DNA of 48,810 bases from Burkholderiales bacterium Ga0077543 (GTDB lineage Bacteria; Pseudomonadota; Gammaproteobacteria; Burkholderiales; Burkholderiaceae_C): the NCBI GenBank assembly GCA_001464055.1, contig LNET01000108.1:1-48810 (forward strand). The letters run 5' to 3'. How positions within the stretch are numbered: the stretch's first letter is position 1; every line of letters starts with the position of its first letter. The notes under the pieces are model-generated. The model was not told the origin of the DNA. It did not search any database and saw only the letters and a list, made by a program, of their open reading frames with translations. Of this stretch, positions 42,225 to 48,810 are shown one piece after another. Both the position numbers and the translations under genes were made by a program.

Positions 42225-44018
42225 TCAGCGCGTGGCCAGGAACTCCGGCGAAGCCAGCACCAGCAGTACCGCCGACTTCACGCGGTTGAACTTTGCGGTG
42301 TTGATGGCGGCCTGATTGGTGCCCCCGGCATTCAGCGCCGGGATGGTGATCTTCGCGATGGCCGTGGCGATTTCGTTGACCAGCACTGCGCTTGCGCGGC
42401 CGTTCAGCAGCTTGTCGGCCACTGACGCCGTCAGCACCGCCGGCTGGGTGGCCAGGTTCATCTCGGCCGTCCAGTCGCGCTGCAGGTCGCGGCGGTTGAG
42501 TGCGACGCCGTTCACGGTGTTGTTGAATTGCCCGACCCCGCTGTTCAGGTTGTCGCGCATGGTGTTGACCCAGCCCGAGACGCTGCTCTCGTTCAGCAAC
42601 TGCATCTCGGGCGCCACCAGCCCGGCCGCGGCCGATTGCGAACCCGGCGCCACGTAGCCGGGGCGATAGAAGTTGAACACCGACGGTGCCCGCAAAGGCG
42701 TCTGGCCCAGCGAGCTGGTCGGGCTGTCGGTGTTGCCCACGCGAAAGAAGCCGGTGTCGCTGGTGTGCGGGAACGCCCTGAGATAGGCCGAAAGGCGAAG
42801 CACTGGTTCGCGCAGCTTGCCCGCGCTGTTGCCCGAGACCTGCGCCTGCGGATGCAGCAGGATGGCCCGCACCACGGCACGCAAGTCGCCCCGCTGGCCA
42901 GCGCCGTTGTTGTCGAACACCGCAGCCACGTCGCGCACGTACTGCGGTGAAGGATTGCTGGTCACCAGGCGCTGGATCAGCTGGCGCGCCATGAACGGGG
43001 CGACATTGGGGTGGGCGGCCAGCGTGTCGAGGGCGATGCGCAGGCTGGCTTGTGGATCGGCCACGGCCTGTTGGGGGATGGTCACGCCCAGGAAGCTCTT
43101 CGCCTCGGTGCTGTGGAACTGCGGGTAGGCCTTCATCGGCTTGAAGAAACGGTCGGGGTCGCTCACGCCGCCGGTGCTGCCGTTGAAGAAACAGGCGTTG
43201 TTGGTGGCGCCGCAGGCGTAGCTGAACCCGGTGAACACATGCGACAGGCCGGCCACGTCGGCCGAGCCGTAGCTTTCAACCGGCGCGCCGTTCACCAGCA
43301 AGGGCGTGCCGTCGGGGTTCAGCCTGAGCACGCCGATGGAAAACAGCTGCATCGATTCCCGCGCGAAGTTCTGGTCGGGAATGCGCCCGTTCACCGGGTC
43401 GGCCTTCTGGTTGCGAAGGTGGGACAGATAGAAGCCCATCAGCGGGTGCAGCGCTACGTCTTCCAGCAGTTGCCGGTAGCTGCCGAAGGCGCGCGCGCCC
43501 AGCATGTCGAGCCAGGCTGCCATGGCGCGCGGCTGGTTGCCGATGTTGCCGTCGAGCGCAGAGATGACGAAGATCTGCGACAGCGCAAAGGCCACGCGCT
43601 GTCGCAGTTGGTCTTCGCCCGTGGTGGCCTGGCGCCAGAAGCTTTCCCAGACCTGGTCCTGGTTCGCAGAGGCGTTGGGGTCGACTGCGCGGATGGCTGC
43701 GTCACGCGCTTCCCACCAGGCTCGGTGCGACGCTGCAGGCAGGGTGAACTGGCGGTCGACCCAGGCCGAATAGCCCTGTGCCATCAGCGCGTCGATCTCG
43801 CCTGAAGTGGGGCCGAAGCTGGCCTGCGTCAAAAACCGCGCGGCATCGGCGCGCGATGCAGGCAGGTCAGCGGCGCGAACCGCGGCGGGCCCCTTCCCGG
43901 AAGCGACCTGGGCACCCGCCGACGGTGCGACCAGTGCGGCCAGGGCCAGCATGACGCCTAGAAACACTGGGGTCGCAAGCCCGGGCGGCCGCAGTACGGC
44001 ATTCAACGAAGTTGACAC
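42225..44018 (-). CDS. DUF1800 family secreted protein
   Basis: This 597-residue protein has a GTG start (44016-44018) and a strong AGGAGG site 6 bp upstream. A Sec-type signal (FLGVMLALAALVAPSAGAQ) precedes the DUF1800 body. Marks are RFLTQASFGPTSGEIDALMAQ, WWEARDAAIRA, PVNGRIPDQNFARESMQLFS and AHPNVAPFMARQLIQRLVTSN. It is co-oriented with the DUF1501 gene. The pairing is widespread in environmental bacteria; a role in processing an exported polymer has been suggested but not shown here. Confidence 0.87.
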   Translation of the reverse strand: MSTSLNAVLRPPGLATPVFLGVMLALAALVAPSAGAQVASGKGPAAVRAADLPASRADAARFLTQASFGPTSGEIDALMAQGYSAWVDRQFTLPAASHRAWWEARDAAIRAVDPNASANQDQVWESFWRQATTGEDQLRQRVAFALSQIFVISALDGNIGNQPRAMAAWLDMLGARAFGSYRQLLEDVALHPLMGFYLSHLRNQKADPVNGRIPDQNFARESMQLFSIGVLRLNPDGTPLLVNGAPVESYGSADVAGLSHVFTGFSYACGATNNACFFNGSTGGVSDPDRFFKPMKAYPQFHSTEAKSFLGVTIPQQAVADPQASLRIALDTLAAHPNVAPFMARQLIQRLVTSNPSPQYVRDVAAVFDNNGAGQRGDLRAVVRAILLHPQAQVSGNSAGKLREPVLRLSAYLRAFPHTSDTGFFRVGNTDSPTSSLGQTPLRAPSVFNFYRPGYVAPGSQSAAAGLVAPEMQLLNESSVSGWVNTMRDNLNSGVGQFNNTVNGVALNRRDLQRDWTAEMNLATQPAVLTASVADKLLNGRASAVLVNEIATAIAKITIPALNAGGTNQAAINTAKFNRVKSAVLLVLASPEFLATR

Positions 44019-44164
44019 TGGTTCCTCCTGCCGAGCCCCTCAGCCCGATTCGAAGAGGATTCTGGAGAGATCCGGGCCTGCTGTCTTGCGTGCTTTGTAA
44101 AGACTGGTGAGGCGCGGTTGCAAACGCCCGGTGTGGCGTGCCGAAGGCTTCGCGGCACCCCCCA

Positions 44165-44323
44165 ACCCCGCTGCATGATGTCGCTTTCCTTGAAATCTTT
44201 CTTGTATTCGAACTCGACGCTGAACTTGCCGCTGCGTTCAACAGTGACGATCATCTTGCACCAGCGGGGGCGGCCGAGGTCTTGGGTCAATTGCCAATGC
44301 TCGCGCCTCAAACGGTCAATCTC
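44165..44323 (-). pseudogene. C-terminal remnant of a YezG-like immunity gene
   Basis: The minus-strand frame from 44323 reads EIDRLRREHWQLTQDLGRPR, then WCKMIVTVERSGKFSVEFEY, ending IMQRG. This is closely similar to the last 50 residues of the intact immunity gene at 46508-46873 (EIDALTRMHWRRTQDLGLPR, WYKMTITVERSGKFSVDFEY, IMQRG). There is no start and the original stop is lost (the frame runs on to 44003). The rest of the gap towards DUF1800 (44019-44164) shows nothing recognisable. Confidence 0.85.
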
Positions 44324-44399
44324 GCGCGTCAGCGCCAGCCGCGAGCACGTTGTTCAGGGCCAGCGACTGCGCCAGGTCCTTTGGCAGAGCTTGCGCGTT
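44316..44399 (-). pseudogene. Internal toxin fragment fused to the immunity remnant
   Basis: The minus-strand frame reads NAQALPKDLAQSLALNNVLA then AGADARD and stop. It matches LAQGLPPEQAQSLALNGLVT and AGADAR inside the large toxin at 46875-48810. It runs straight into the immunity remnant in another frame at GACGCGCGAGATTGACC. This records a deletion from mid-toxin to mid-immunity gene in a second toxin-immunity copy. Confidence 0.8.
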
Positions 44400-44404
44400 C
44401 AGCT

Positions 44405-45460
44405 CTACTGGGCCTGCTGCATGGCGCTGCTGTAGTCGTTGCGCACGGCCTGCATGGCATTGGCCGGGCGCGTCATCTGTTCGTAGCGGGCCTGGCCGTG
44501 CAGGCGCATCTGTTCCAGGGCGATGCCGCTGGTGGCCGGGGCCACGCTGCCGCCGTAGCGCTGGATCAGGTCGGCCACCTGCGGGTCGGCCATGTAGAGG
44601 TCGAGCATGGCCAGCTGGCCGGGGTCGCCCATGACGCGGCCGGCCGGGGGCGGGCCGGCGTTGAGCGCATGGTCGCTGGTGGCCAGGCCCCAGATGTCGG
44701 GGTGGCGGGCCAGCAGGGTGGCGGCATCGGTGTCGTAGAGATCGGCCAGGGCCTGCAGGGGTGCACCACCCTGGGCCCGGTAGTTCGCAGCGAAGGCGTC
44801 TTCGCTGAATTCGACGTGGCGGCCGGCCGGCTGGCGGTAGACGGGGCCGCTTTCGTCGTAGCCGATGACTTGCGGGGCGGCGCCGGGGTCGGTGATGAAG
44901 ACGGTGGCGGCGCCGCTGGCGCTGACCATGCGGCCGCTTTCGTCGGTGACCATCTGCGCTTCGACCCAGCCGGGGCCCTGGCCGGCGCTGGCCTGCGCTG
45001 CGGCGCGCTGGGCTTCGTAGTCGCTGGGGATGGTGGTGAAGGCGGTCTCGCGGGCGGCCAGCCAGTCGGCAGTGACAGGGGGTTCGCCGATGTAGGTGCT
45101 GGTAGGTGCTGCGGCGACAGTGGCCGAGGCAGCCACGGGCGCGGGGTCGTTGGCGGCGACGGTGGCCGTGGCCGTGGCCGTGGCCGTCAGCTCGAAGTGC
45201 GTGGGCACCAACTCGTTCAGCACGCTGGCCTGCGGCAACTCGCCCACGGCCACGTACACCGGGGCCAGCGGGGCGGCGGGCAGGCTCAGCAGCAGGTTGC
45301 GGGGGGCGCCGTCGGCGGCGGGGGCCGCAGCGGGGGCCTCGGCGGCCACCTCGGGCGCTGGCGGCGGCGGCGGCGGCGGCTGCAGGTGTTCAGGCGGCTC
45401 GAAGGGCTCGAAGTCTTCGATGAAGTGGCGCTGCTGGAAGCGCGAGAACTCGATGGCCAT
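44405..45460 (-). CDS. N-terminal part of a large polymorphic-toxin-like protein (truncated)
   Basis: This 351-residue ORF begins MAIEFSRFQQRHFIEDFEPF, then a Pro run and Ala/Thr low-complexity (including ATATATATV). A folded-looking part follows with HPDIWGLATSDHALNAG and MADPQVADLIQRYGGSV. It ends at a TAG just before the toxin and immunity scar. Together with the scar this looks like the surviving head of a second toxin whose body was deleted. No signal peptide or known secretion domain was recognised. It may be expressed as a short protein or be a dead gene. Confidence 0.65.
   Translation of the reverse strand: MAIEFSRFQQRHFIEDFEPFEPPEHLQPPPPPPPAPEVAAEAPAAAPAADGAPRNLLLSLPAAPLAPVYVAVGELPQASVLNELVPTHFELTATATATATVAANDPAPVAASATVAAAPTSTYIGEPPVTADWLAARETAFTTIPSDYEAQRAAAQASAGQGPGWVEAQMVTDESGRMVSASGAATVFITDPGAAPQVIGYDESGPVYRQPAGRHVEFSEDAFAANYRAQGGAPLQALADLYDTDAATLLARHPDIWGLATSDHALNAGPPPAGRVMGDPGQLAMLDLYMADPQVADLIQRYGGSVAPATSGIALEQMRLHGQARYEQMTRPANAMQAVRNDYSSAMQQAQ
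45162..45185. repeat. Hexamer repeat GTGGCC x4
   Basis: Four perfect tandem copies of GTGGCC encode the Ala-Thr run (ATATATAT) on the minus strand of the truncated toxin head. Such repeats can change length by slippage without shifting the frame. Confidence 0.75.
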
Positions 45461-45518
45461 GGCAGAACGTCCCGGTCGAAAGGGCGTTCTAAGGCTTTGG
45501 CTTCGCTACGGATTTGTG

Positions 45519-45564
45519 ACCCTAGGATCGTGCCTAGGGTGTGGGCGCTGCACCCCTAGGATCG
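45519..45564. promoter_or_regulatory. Cluster of three CCTAGG sites forming nested inverted repeats
   Basis: ACCCTAGG-6-CCTAGGGT (45519-45540) is a perfect 8-bp inverted repeat. CCTAGGGTG (from 45533) and CACCCCTAGG (to 45560) form a second near-perfect one. CCTAGGATCG occurs twice (45521, 45555). The cluster lies between the oxygenase and the truncated toxin head, upstream of the latter. It could be an operator or a terminator-like hairpin. Confidence 0.45.
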
Positions 45565-45581
45565 ACCCCCAGACGGGTCCA

Positions 45582-46484
45582 TCAGGCAGGCTTGATGGCG
45601 TCGTCCAGCAGGTCGTAGGGGTGCGTGACACCCAGGTGTTCATTGCCCACCCAGGCCCTGCGCGAAGCGTCCCAGTCGAACCAGGGGCTGAAGCCCAAGA
45701 CGATGTGCACGCGGTCGCTGCCGGGCTGCGCACCGGCAAACACGCGGTGCGGCAGTTCGGTGTTCCACGAGTAGCAGCCGCCCACCTCCAGGTGGCCGCG
45801 CCAGCGCAGGTGGCGCCCCGGCGGCCGCCGGTCGGGCTGGGCCGCGGGCACGTGTTCCGAGTCGATCTCCAGCAGGTACTGCGGCGCCGACAGCAGCGGG
45901 ATGTTGATGCGCAGGTTGCAGAACGGCGATTCGTCGATGTGCCAGCTGAACTCGGGCTCGCTGATGCGCGGGTAGTCGGTGTGGGACAGCGTGGCGATGC
46001 GCGAGCGCACCAGCGTGCGCCGAAAACGCGCGAAGAACCAGCCGAAGTGCTGCGCCATCGTCGGGTGCACGGCGTGGAAGCCCAGCGTGTCCCAGTACGA
46101 ATGGCGGCGCGCCGGTGCCTGATCGGGGCGCATCAGCGCGTAGAACTCGCGCGGGCCGTGGCGCGGCGAGCCCAGCGTCGAGAAGAAGGGGTCGAGACCG
46201 TCCTGGTGCGCGGGGTTGTGCACCAGCGAGATCGAGCGGTAGGCGCTTTCGACACCCTCGCGGTTGGCAAAGCCGCGCGGCGGCCCCACGTCGCGCAGGC
46301 AGTCCACATAGCTGGCGCGCAGGCGCGGCAGGTCCACCTCGATCGGCAGCCGCCACAACAGGCCTTCGCGCGGGCGCTTGGGCTGCACGGCGTGCATGGC
46401 CTGGCGCACCTGGGGGTGGGCCGAGATCACGTCCCAGACGGTGCACTCGCGCGGGATCTCGTCGGCGAAGAACTCGAGCGGCAT
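45582..46484 (-). CDS. Aspartyl/asparaginyl beta-hydroxylase-like 2OG-Fe(II) oxygenase
   Basis: This 300-residue protein starts at MPLEFFADEIPRECTVWDVI. A C-terminal jelly-roll shows candidate iron ligands His182 and Asp184 (FSWHIDESPF), RINIPLL, and GCYSWNTELPHRVFAG with His246. DRVHIVLGFSPWFDWD has an Arg suited to 2-oxoglutarate (Arg258). It lies 23 bp after the immunity gene and upstream of the truncated toxin head. It might modify a toxin, an immunity protein or a cell component, or be unrelated cargo. Confidence 0.72.
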   Translation of the reverse strand: MPLEFFADEIPRECTVWDVISAHPQVRQAMHAVQPKRPREGLLWRLPIEVDLPRLRASYVDCLRDVGPPRGFANREGVESAYRSISLVHNPAHQDGLDPFFSTLGSPRHGPREFYALMRPDQAPARRHSYWDTLGFHAVHPTMAQHFGWFFARFRRTLVRSRIATLSHTDYPRISEPEFSWHIDESPFCNLRINIPLLSAPQYLLEIDSEHVPAAQPDRRPPGRHLRWRGHLEVGGCYSWNTELPHRVFAGAQPGSDRVHIVLGFSPWFDWDASRRAWVGNEHLGVTHPYDLLDDAIKPA

Positions 46485-46507
46485 GGAGCTAAGCAGCAAA
46501 GCCGGGT

Positions 46508-46873
46508 TCAGCCACGCTGCATGATCTCGCCTTCCTTGTAGTCGTCCTTGTATTCGAAGTCGACACTGAACTTGCCGGAGCGTTCGACGGTGATGGTCAT
46601 CTTGTACCAGCGAGGCAGGCCAAGATCTTGGGTGCGCCGCCAATGCATCCGAGTCAGGGCATCGATCTCGTGCTCCCGCTGTCGACTGGGCGCCGACCTC
46701 TTGTCCAACACGCCCGAATCCAAGAGGAAGTCGTAGTCATGACCGCTGACGCTGCCATCAGGTGTGTACTTTGCGTAGTGCCGCAATTGCCGCCAATCGC
46801 TCATCGGCGCTCCAGTGAAGAGGGCCTGGGCCAATTCGGTCACGATAGCGTCGAGCTCCAACAACAAGGTCAT
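46508..46873 (-). CDS. YezG-like immunity protein
   Basis: This 121-residue protein is read from ATG 46871-46873, with AAGGAGG 6 bp upstream; a start at 46891 would overlap the toxin. It ends with RWYKMTITVERSGKFSVDFE and YKDDYKEGEIMQRG, the pattern of DUF600/YezG immunity proteins, which often guard against nuclease toxins. It starts 1 bp after the toxin stop, so the pair are coupled. A decayed copy is at 44165-44323. Confidence 0.82.
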   Translation of the reverse strand: MTLLLELDAIVTELAQALFTGAPMSDWRQLRHYAKYTPDGSVSGHDYDFLLDSGVLDKRSAPSRQREHEIDALTRMHWRRTQDLGLPRWYKMTITVERSGKFSVDFEYKDDYKEGEIMQRG

Positions 46874-46874
46874 T

Positions 46875-48810
46875 TCAACCTCCTTGAGCATTCGGGAAGC
46901 TACGTCTGACGCGGACTTCTTCGATGAAATAGGTCACGTCGATGCTTGAGGGCACCTTTGGATCGGTCGTGTAGACCGGACTCACCTCCACCTCCACCTT
47001 CTTTCCATCCAGCACCGCCTGCGCCCACTGCCGTTCCATCTCTCTGAACTCGCCTCGGTTCACCGTCGAGAGCTGCGGAACGAGATTGATACGTTCGCCC
47101 GCCCCGCCGAACAGGCTGGCGATCAGATGGCCACCATCGTAGCCTTCGCCGCCCACATGTCCAGCCGCAGCCTGCTGCCAGGTGTTGCGGTCGGCGCGGC
47201 TCACGTCCAGCATGCCTTCGGCCCGCACCACGCGCCCCGCGCCATCGGTCACGTAGGAATGCCCGTTGTCCAGCAAGTACGCTGCATTGGGCTTGAGCTC
47301 GCCGTTGAGCGCCGCATTCCAGTCGCCGCGTGAACCATTGCGGGCACTGATGAATTCGAGCCCTTCAGCCTGCGCCCGTTGGCTGACTTCCGCCACGCGG
47401 GCCTCGGTGGCTGCCGAGACGGCCCGACTCTCCGCCCGCACCACCTGCGCCACCTCATCGGCCTTGCCGCCCGACCGGATGACAGCGGCTGCAGCGGTGA
47501 TGCCCTTGCCGGCCCCGCCGGCAAAGTCCAGCGCGTTGGTGGGCATCAAGGCCTCGTTGGCCGCGTAGAGCGTGCCGAACAGGATGATCTCGGCCTCGCT
47601 CAGCCCCCCGGCTGCCGCTTTGCCGTCCAGATATTCGCGCGTGCGTTGCTGGAAGTCTTGCAGTGCCGGAACATCCAGCAGGCTCAAGCCTTGCGCTGCC
47701 AGGTCCAGGCCCTGGGCGGCGATGTCCTTGCCTTGCTGGTACAGGTCGCCCAGCGCGCCGCCGATGCGCTCGGCCAGGTCGTCCGCCAGCGTGATGCGGC
47801 GGCCGGTAACCGTGACGGTAGGCAGTTGGATGACCTTGCCGCTTTCATCCACGCGCACCGGCGTCGGCTCGGGCTCTGGCTCTGGCGGCCCCACTTCGGC
47901 TGCCCCGAGCGAGGCACGTTCCGCCATGACATCCCTCAGCGCCAGGTCGTGGCTCTCGTCGGGCACGAAATAGCCGCGCACCGTGCGCGCGTCGGCACCT
48001 GCCGTGACCAGGCCATTCAAGGCGAGTGACTGCGCCTGCTCAGGCGGCAGGCCCTGTGCCAGCAGGGCGGACTGCAGTTGCTGGTAGCGCTGGCTGGCAG
48101 GGGCATTGGCATCCACCACCCCCGGCATCAAGTTGCCGTCATCATCGAACACAGTGCCCGTGAACGTCGACGCGGGCGCCGGCCGCGTCGCATCCAACCC
48201 GGCATTCACGATGCTGCCCACCAGGTCGCTGGCAAACGCGTACTGCGGGTCGCCAGGGCTGCCCAGGGTGCGCACGGCCGAGGAGAACACGCGCGCCATG
48301 CTGCGCGCGGCGATGGCTTCTCCGGCCGTCATGGTGCCGGCCTTCACGGCGTCGTCGATGCTCCTGTTCATCTGGGCGCCGCTCAGTTCGGCCAGGCCCG
48401 AGGCCAGGCCGGCGATGGCGCCTTCTTCGAACTTGCCACCCAGCAAGGCCTGGATGCCGCCTTGCACCGTCATCCGGGCTACCACACCGGCTGCGGCGCT
48501 GCCGCCCAGCGCGTTGCCCACGGGGCCCACCAGCCCGGCGGTGAGGGCGCCGCTGAGCGCGCCGCGCAGCACGTTCTTCAGGCTCAGGTCGCCGTTCATC
48601 GCACCGCCGACGAAGGAGCCGGCTGCTCCTGCCGCTGCAGCCGAGCCGATCACGCCCCAGCCGGCACCGGCGGCGGCCCCGCCCGTCACCCAGGCCGCGG
48701 CTGCGACGAAGGCCACCTGCACGACGGTCTCGAACCAGTCGCGTTTCTGGTGGATGTTGCTGTGGTGGGTGGCCCAGCCGGCTTCGAAGTCGAAGCCGAC
48801 CGCGCTGTCG
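46875..48810 (-). CDS. C-terminal part of a large polymorphic toxin with DNA/RNA non-specific endonuclease domain
   Basis: The frame is open to the window edge; about 644 residues are visible. After FDFEAGWATHHSNIHQKRDW comes a long Ala/Gly-rich hydrophobic stretch (GVIGSAAAAGAAGSFVGGAM and on) like the pre-toxin DUF637-type region of contact-dependent toxins. A PTVTVTGRRI linker and a predicted helical region follow. The last 130 residues (AYLLDNGHSYVTD, then GGEGYDGGHLIASLFGGAGE and NLVPQLSTVNRGEF) match Endonuclea_NS_2 nucleases; the His in DGGHL is the likely catalytic residue. The immunity gene is immediately downstream. Confidence 0.82.
   Translation of the reverse strand, partial: DSAVGFDFEAGWATHHSNIHQKRDWFETVVQVAFVAAAAWVTGGAAAGAGWGVIGSAAAAGAAGSFVGGAMNGDLSLKNVLRGALSGALTAGLVGPVGNALGGSAAAGVVARMTVQGGIQALLGGKFEEGAIAGLASGLAELSGAQMNRSIDDAVKAGTMTAGEAIAARSMARVFSSAVRTLGSPGDPQYAFASDLVGSIVNAGLDATRPAPASTFTGTVFDDDGNLMPGVVDANAPASQRYQQLQSALLAQGLPPEQAQSLALNGLVTAGADARTVRGYFVPDESHDLALRDVMAERASLGAAEVGPPEPEPEPTPVRVDESGKVIQLPTVTVTGRRITLADDLAERIGGALGDLYQQGKDIAAQGLDLAAQGLSLLDVPALQDFQQRTREYLDGKAAAGGLSEAEIILFGTLYAANEALMPTNALDFAGGAGKGITAAAAVIRSGGKADEVAQVVRAESRAVSAATEARVAEVSQRAQAEGLEFISARNGSRGDWNAALNGELKPNAAYLLDNGHSYVTDGAGRVVRAEGMLDVSRADRNTWQQAAAGHVGGEGYDGGHLIASLFGGAGERINLVPQLSTVNRGEFREMERQWAQAVLDGKKVEVEVSPVYTTDPKVPSSIDVTYFIEEVRVRRSFPNAQGG

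Noticed and set aside
44003..44311. 102-codon ORF at the immunity scar treated as an intact gene.
   Set aside because: Only about the first 49 residues match the immunity protein. It lacks the N-terminal half, begins at an internal Leu codon, and reads past the lost stop, so it is a remnant.

Overview
The window is GC-rich chromosomal DNA that reads as a betaproteobacterium of the order Burkholderiales, probably in or near the Sphaerotilaceae/Comamonadaceae. The reasons are the tRNA-Tyr/Gly/Thr-tuf cluster, the ung-trpCD-trpG-trpE block with gph, the rpe/apaG/gcr block, TRAP and NitT/TauT-type transporters, the fused indolepyruvate oxidoreductase, and the DUF1501/DUF1800 pair. This placement rests on gene content and order only. 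Coding density is high, and most gaps are under 150 bp.

Layout. (1) 1-690, minus strand: tRNA-Tyr, tRNA-Gly, tRNA-Thr, then the start of tuf, with a plausible promoter. (2) 690-6550, minus strand: trpE-trpG-ltaE-trpD-trpC-ung, with a threonine aldolase embedded in the tryptophan operon and a possible Trp-Pro-Trp leader peptide ahead of trpE. (3) 6653-10046: a chalcone-isomerase-like secreted protein (plus), then gph and an S9 peptidase (minus, overlapping). (4) 10109-14712, minus strand: a tightly coupled operon for an ABC transporter (ATPase, permease, binding protein), a cobalt-type nitrile hydratase/thiocyanate hydrolase-like enzyme with a split beta subunit, and a HupE-like membrane protein. 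(5) 14848-23097: a saccharopine-dehydrogenase-like enzyme, a small hypothetical protein, an Lrp regulator, dbpA, rpe, apaG, gcr and a diguanylate cyclase.

(6) 23178-29908: an Lrp regulator divergent from a fused indolepyruvate:ferredoxin oxidoreductase, then cytochrome b561 and three YceI genes. (7) 30045-33876: a dctPQM TRAP transporter with a hairpin after dctP and a strong bidirectional terminator after dctM. (8) 33949-38473: an Rrf2 regulator without the IscR cysteines, an NhaR-like regulator, and a LytS/LytR-type two-component system with a small membrane protein between the two genes. (9) 38498-44018, minus strand: rep helicase and the secreted DUF1501/DUF1800 pair. (10) 44165-48810, minus strand: a polymorphic toxin locus. 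It holds the C-terminal part of a very large toxin ending in a DNA/RNA non-specific endonuclease domain, its YezG-like immunity gene, a 2OG-Fe(II) oxygenase-like gene, the isolated N-terminal part of what looks like a second toxin, and a fused scar of toxin and immunity fragments.

The most interesting parts are region 10, a toxin/immunity duplication caught in decay with an oxygenase gene inside it, and region 4, a three-subunit nitrile hydratase-family enzyme with its own importer and a His-Asp-rich tail that may bind metal. Nothing was searched or computed, so family assignments are from reading motifs and gene context.
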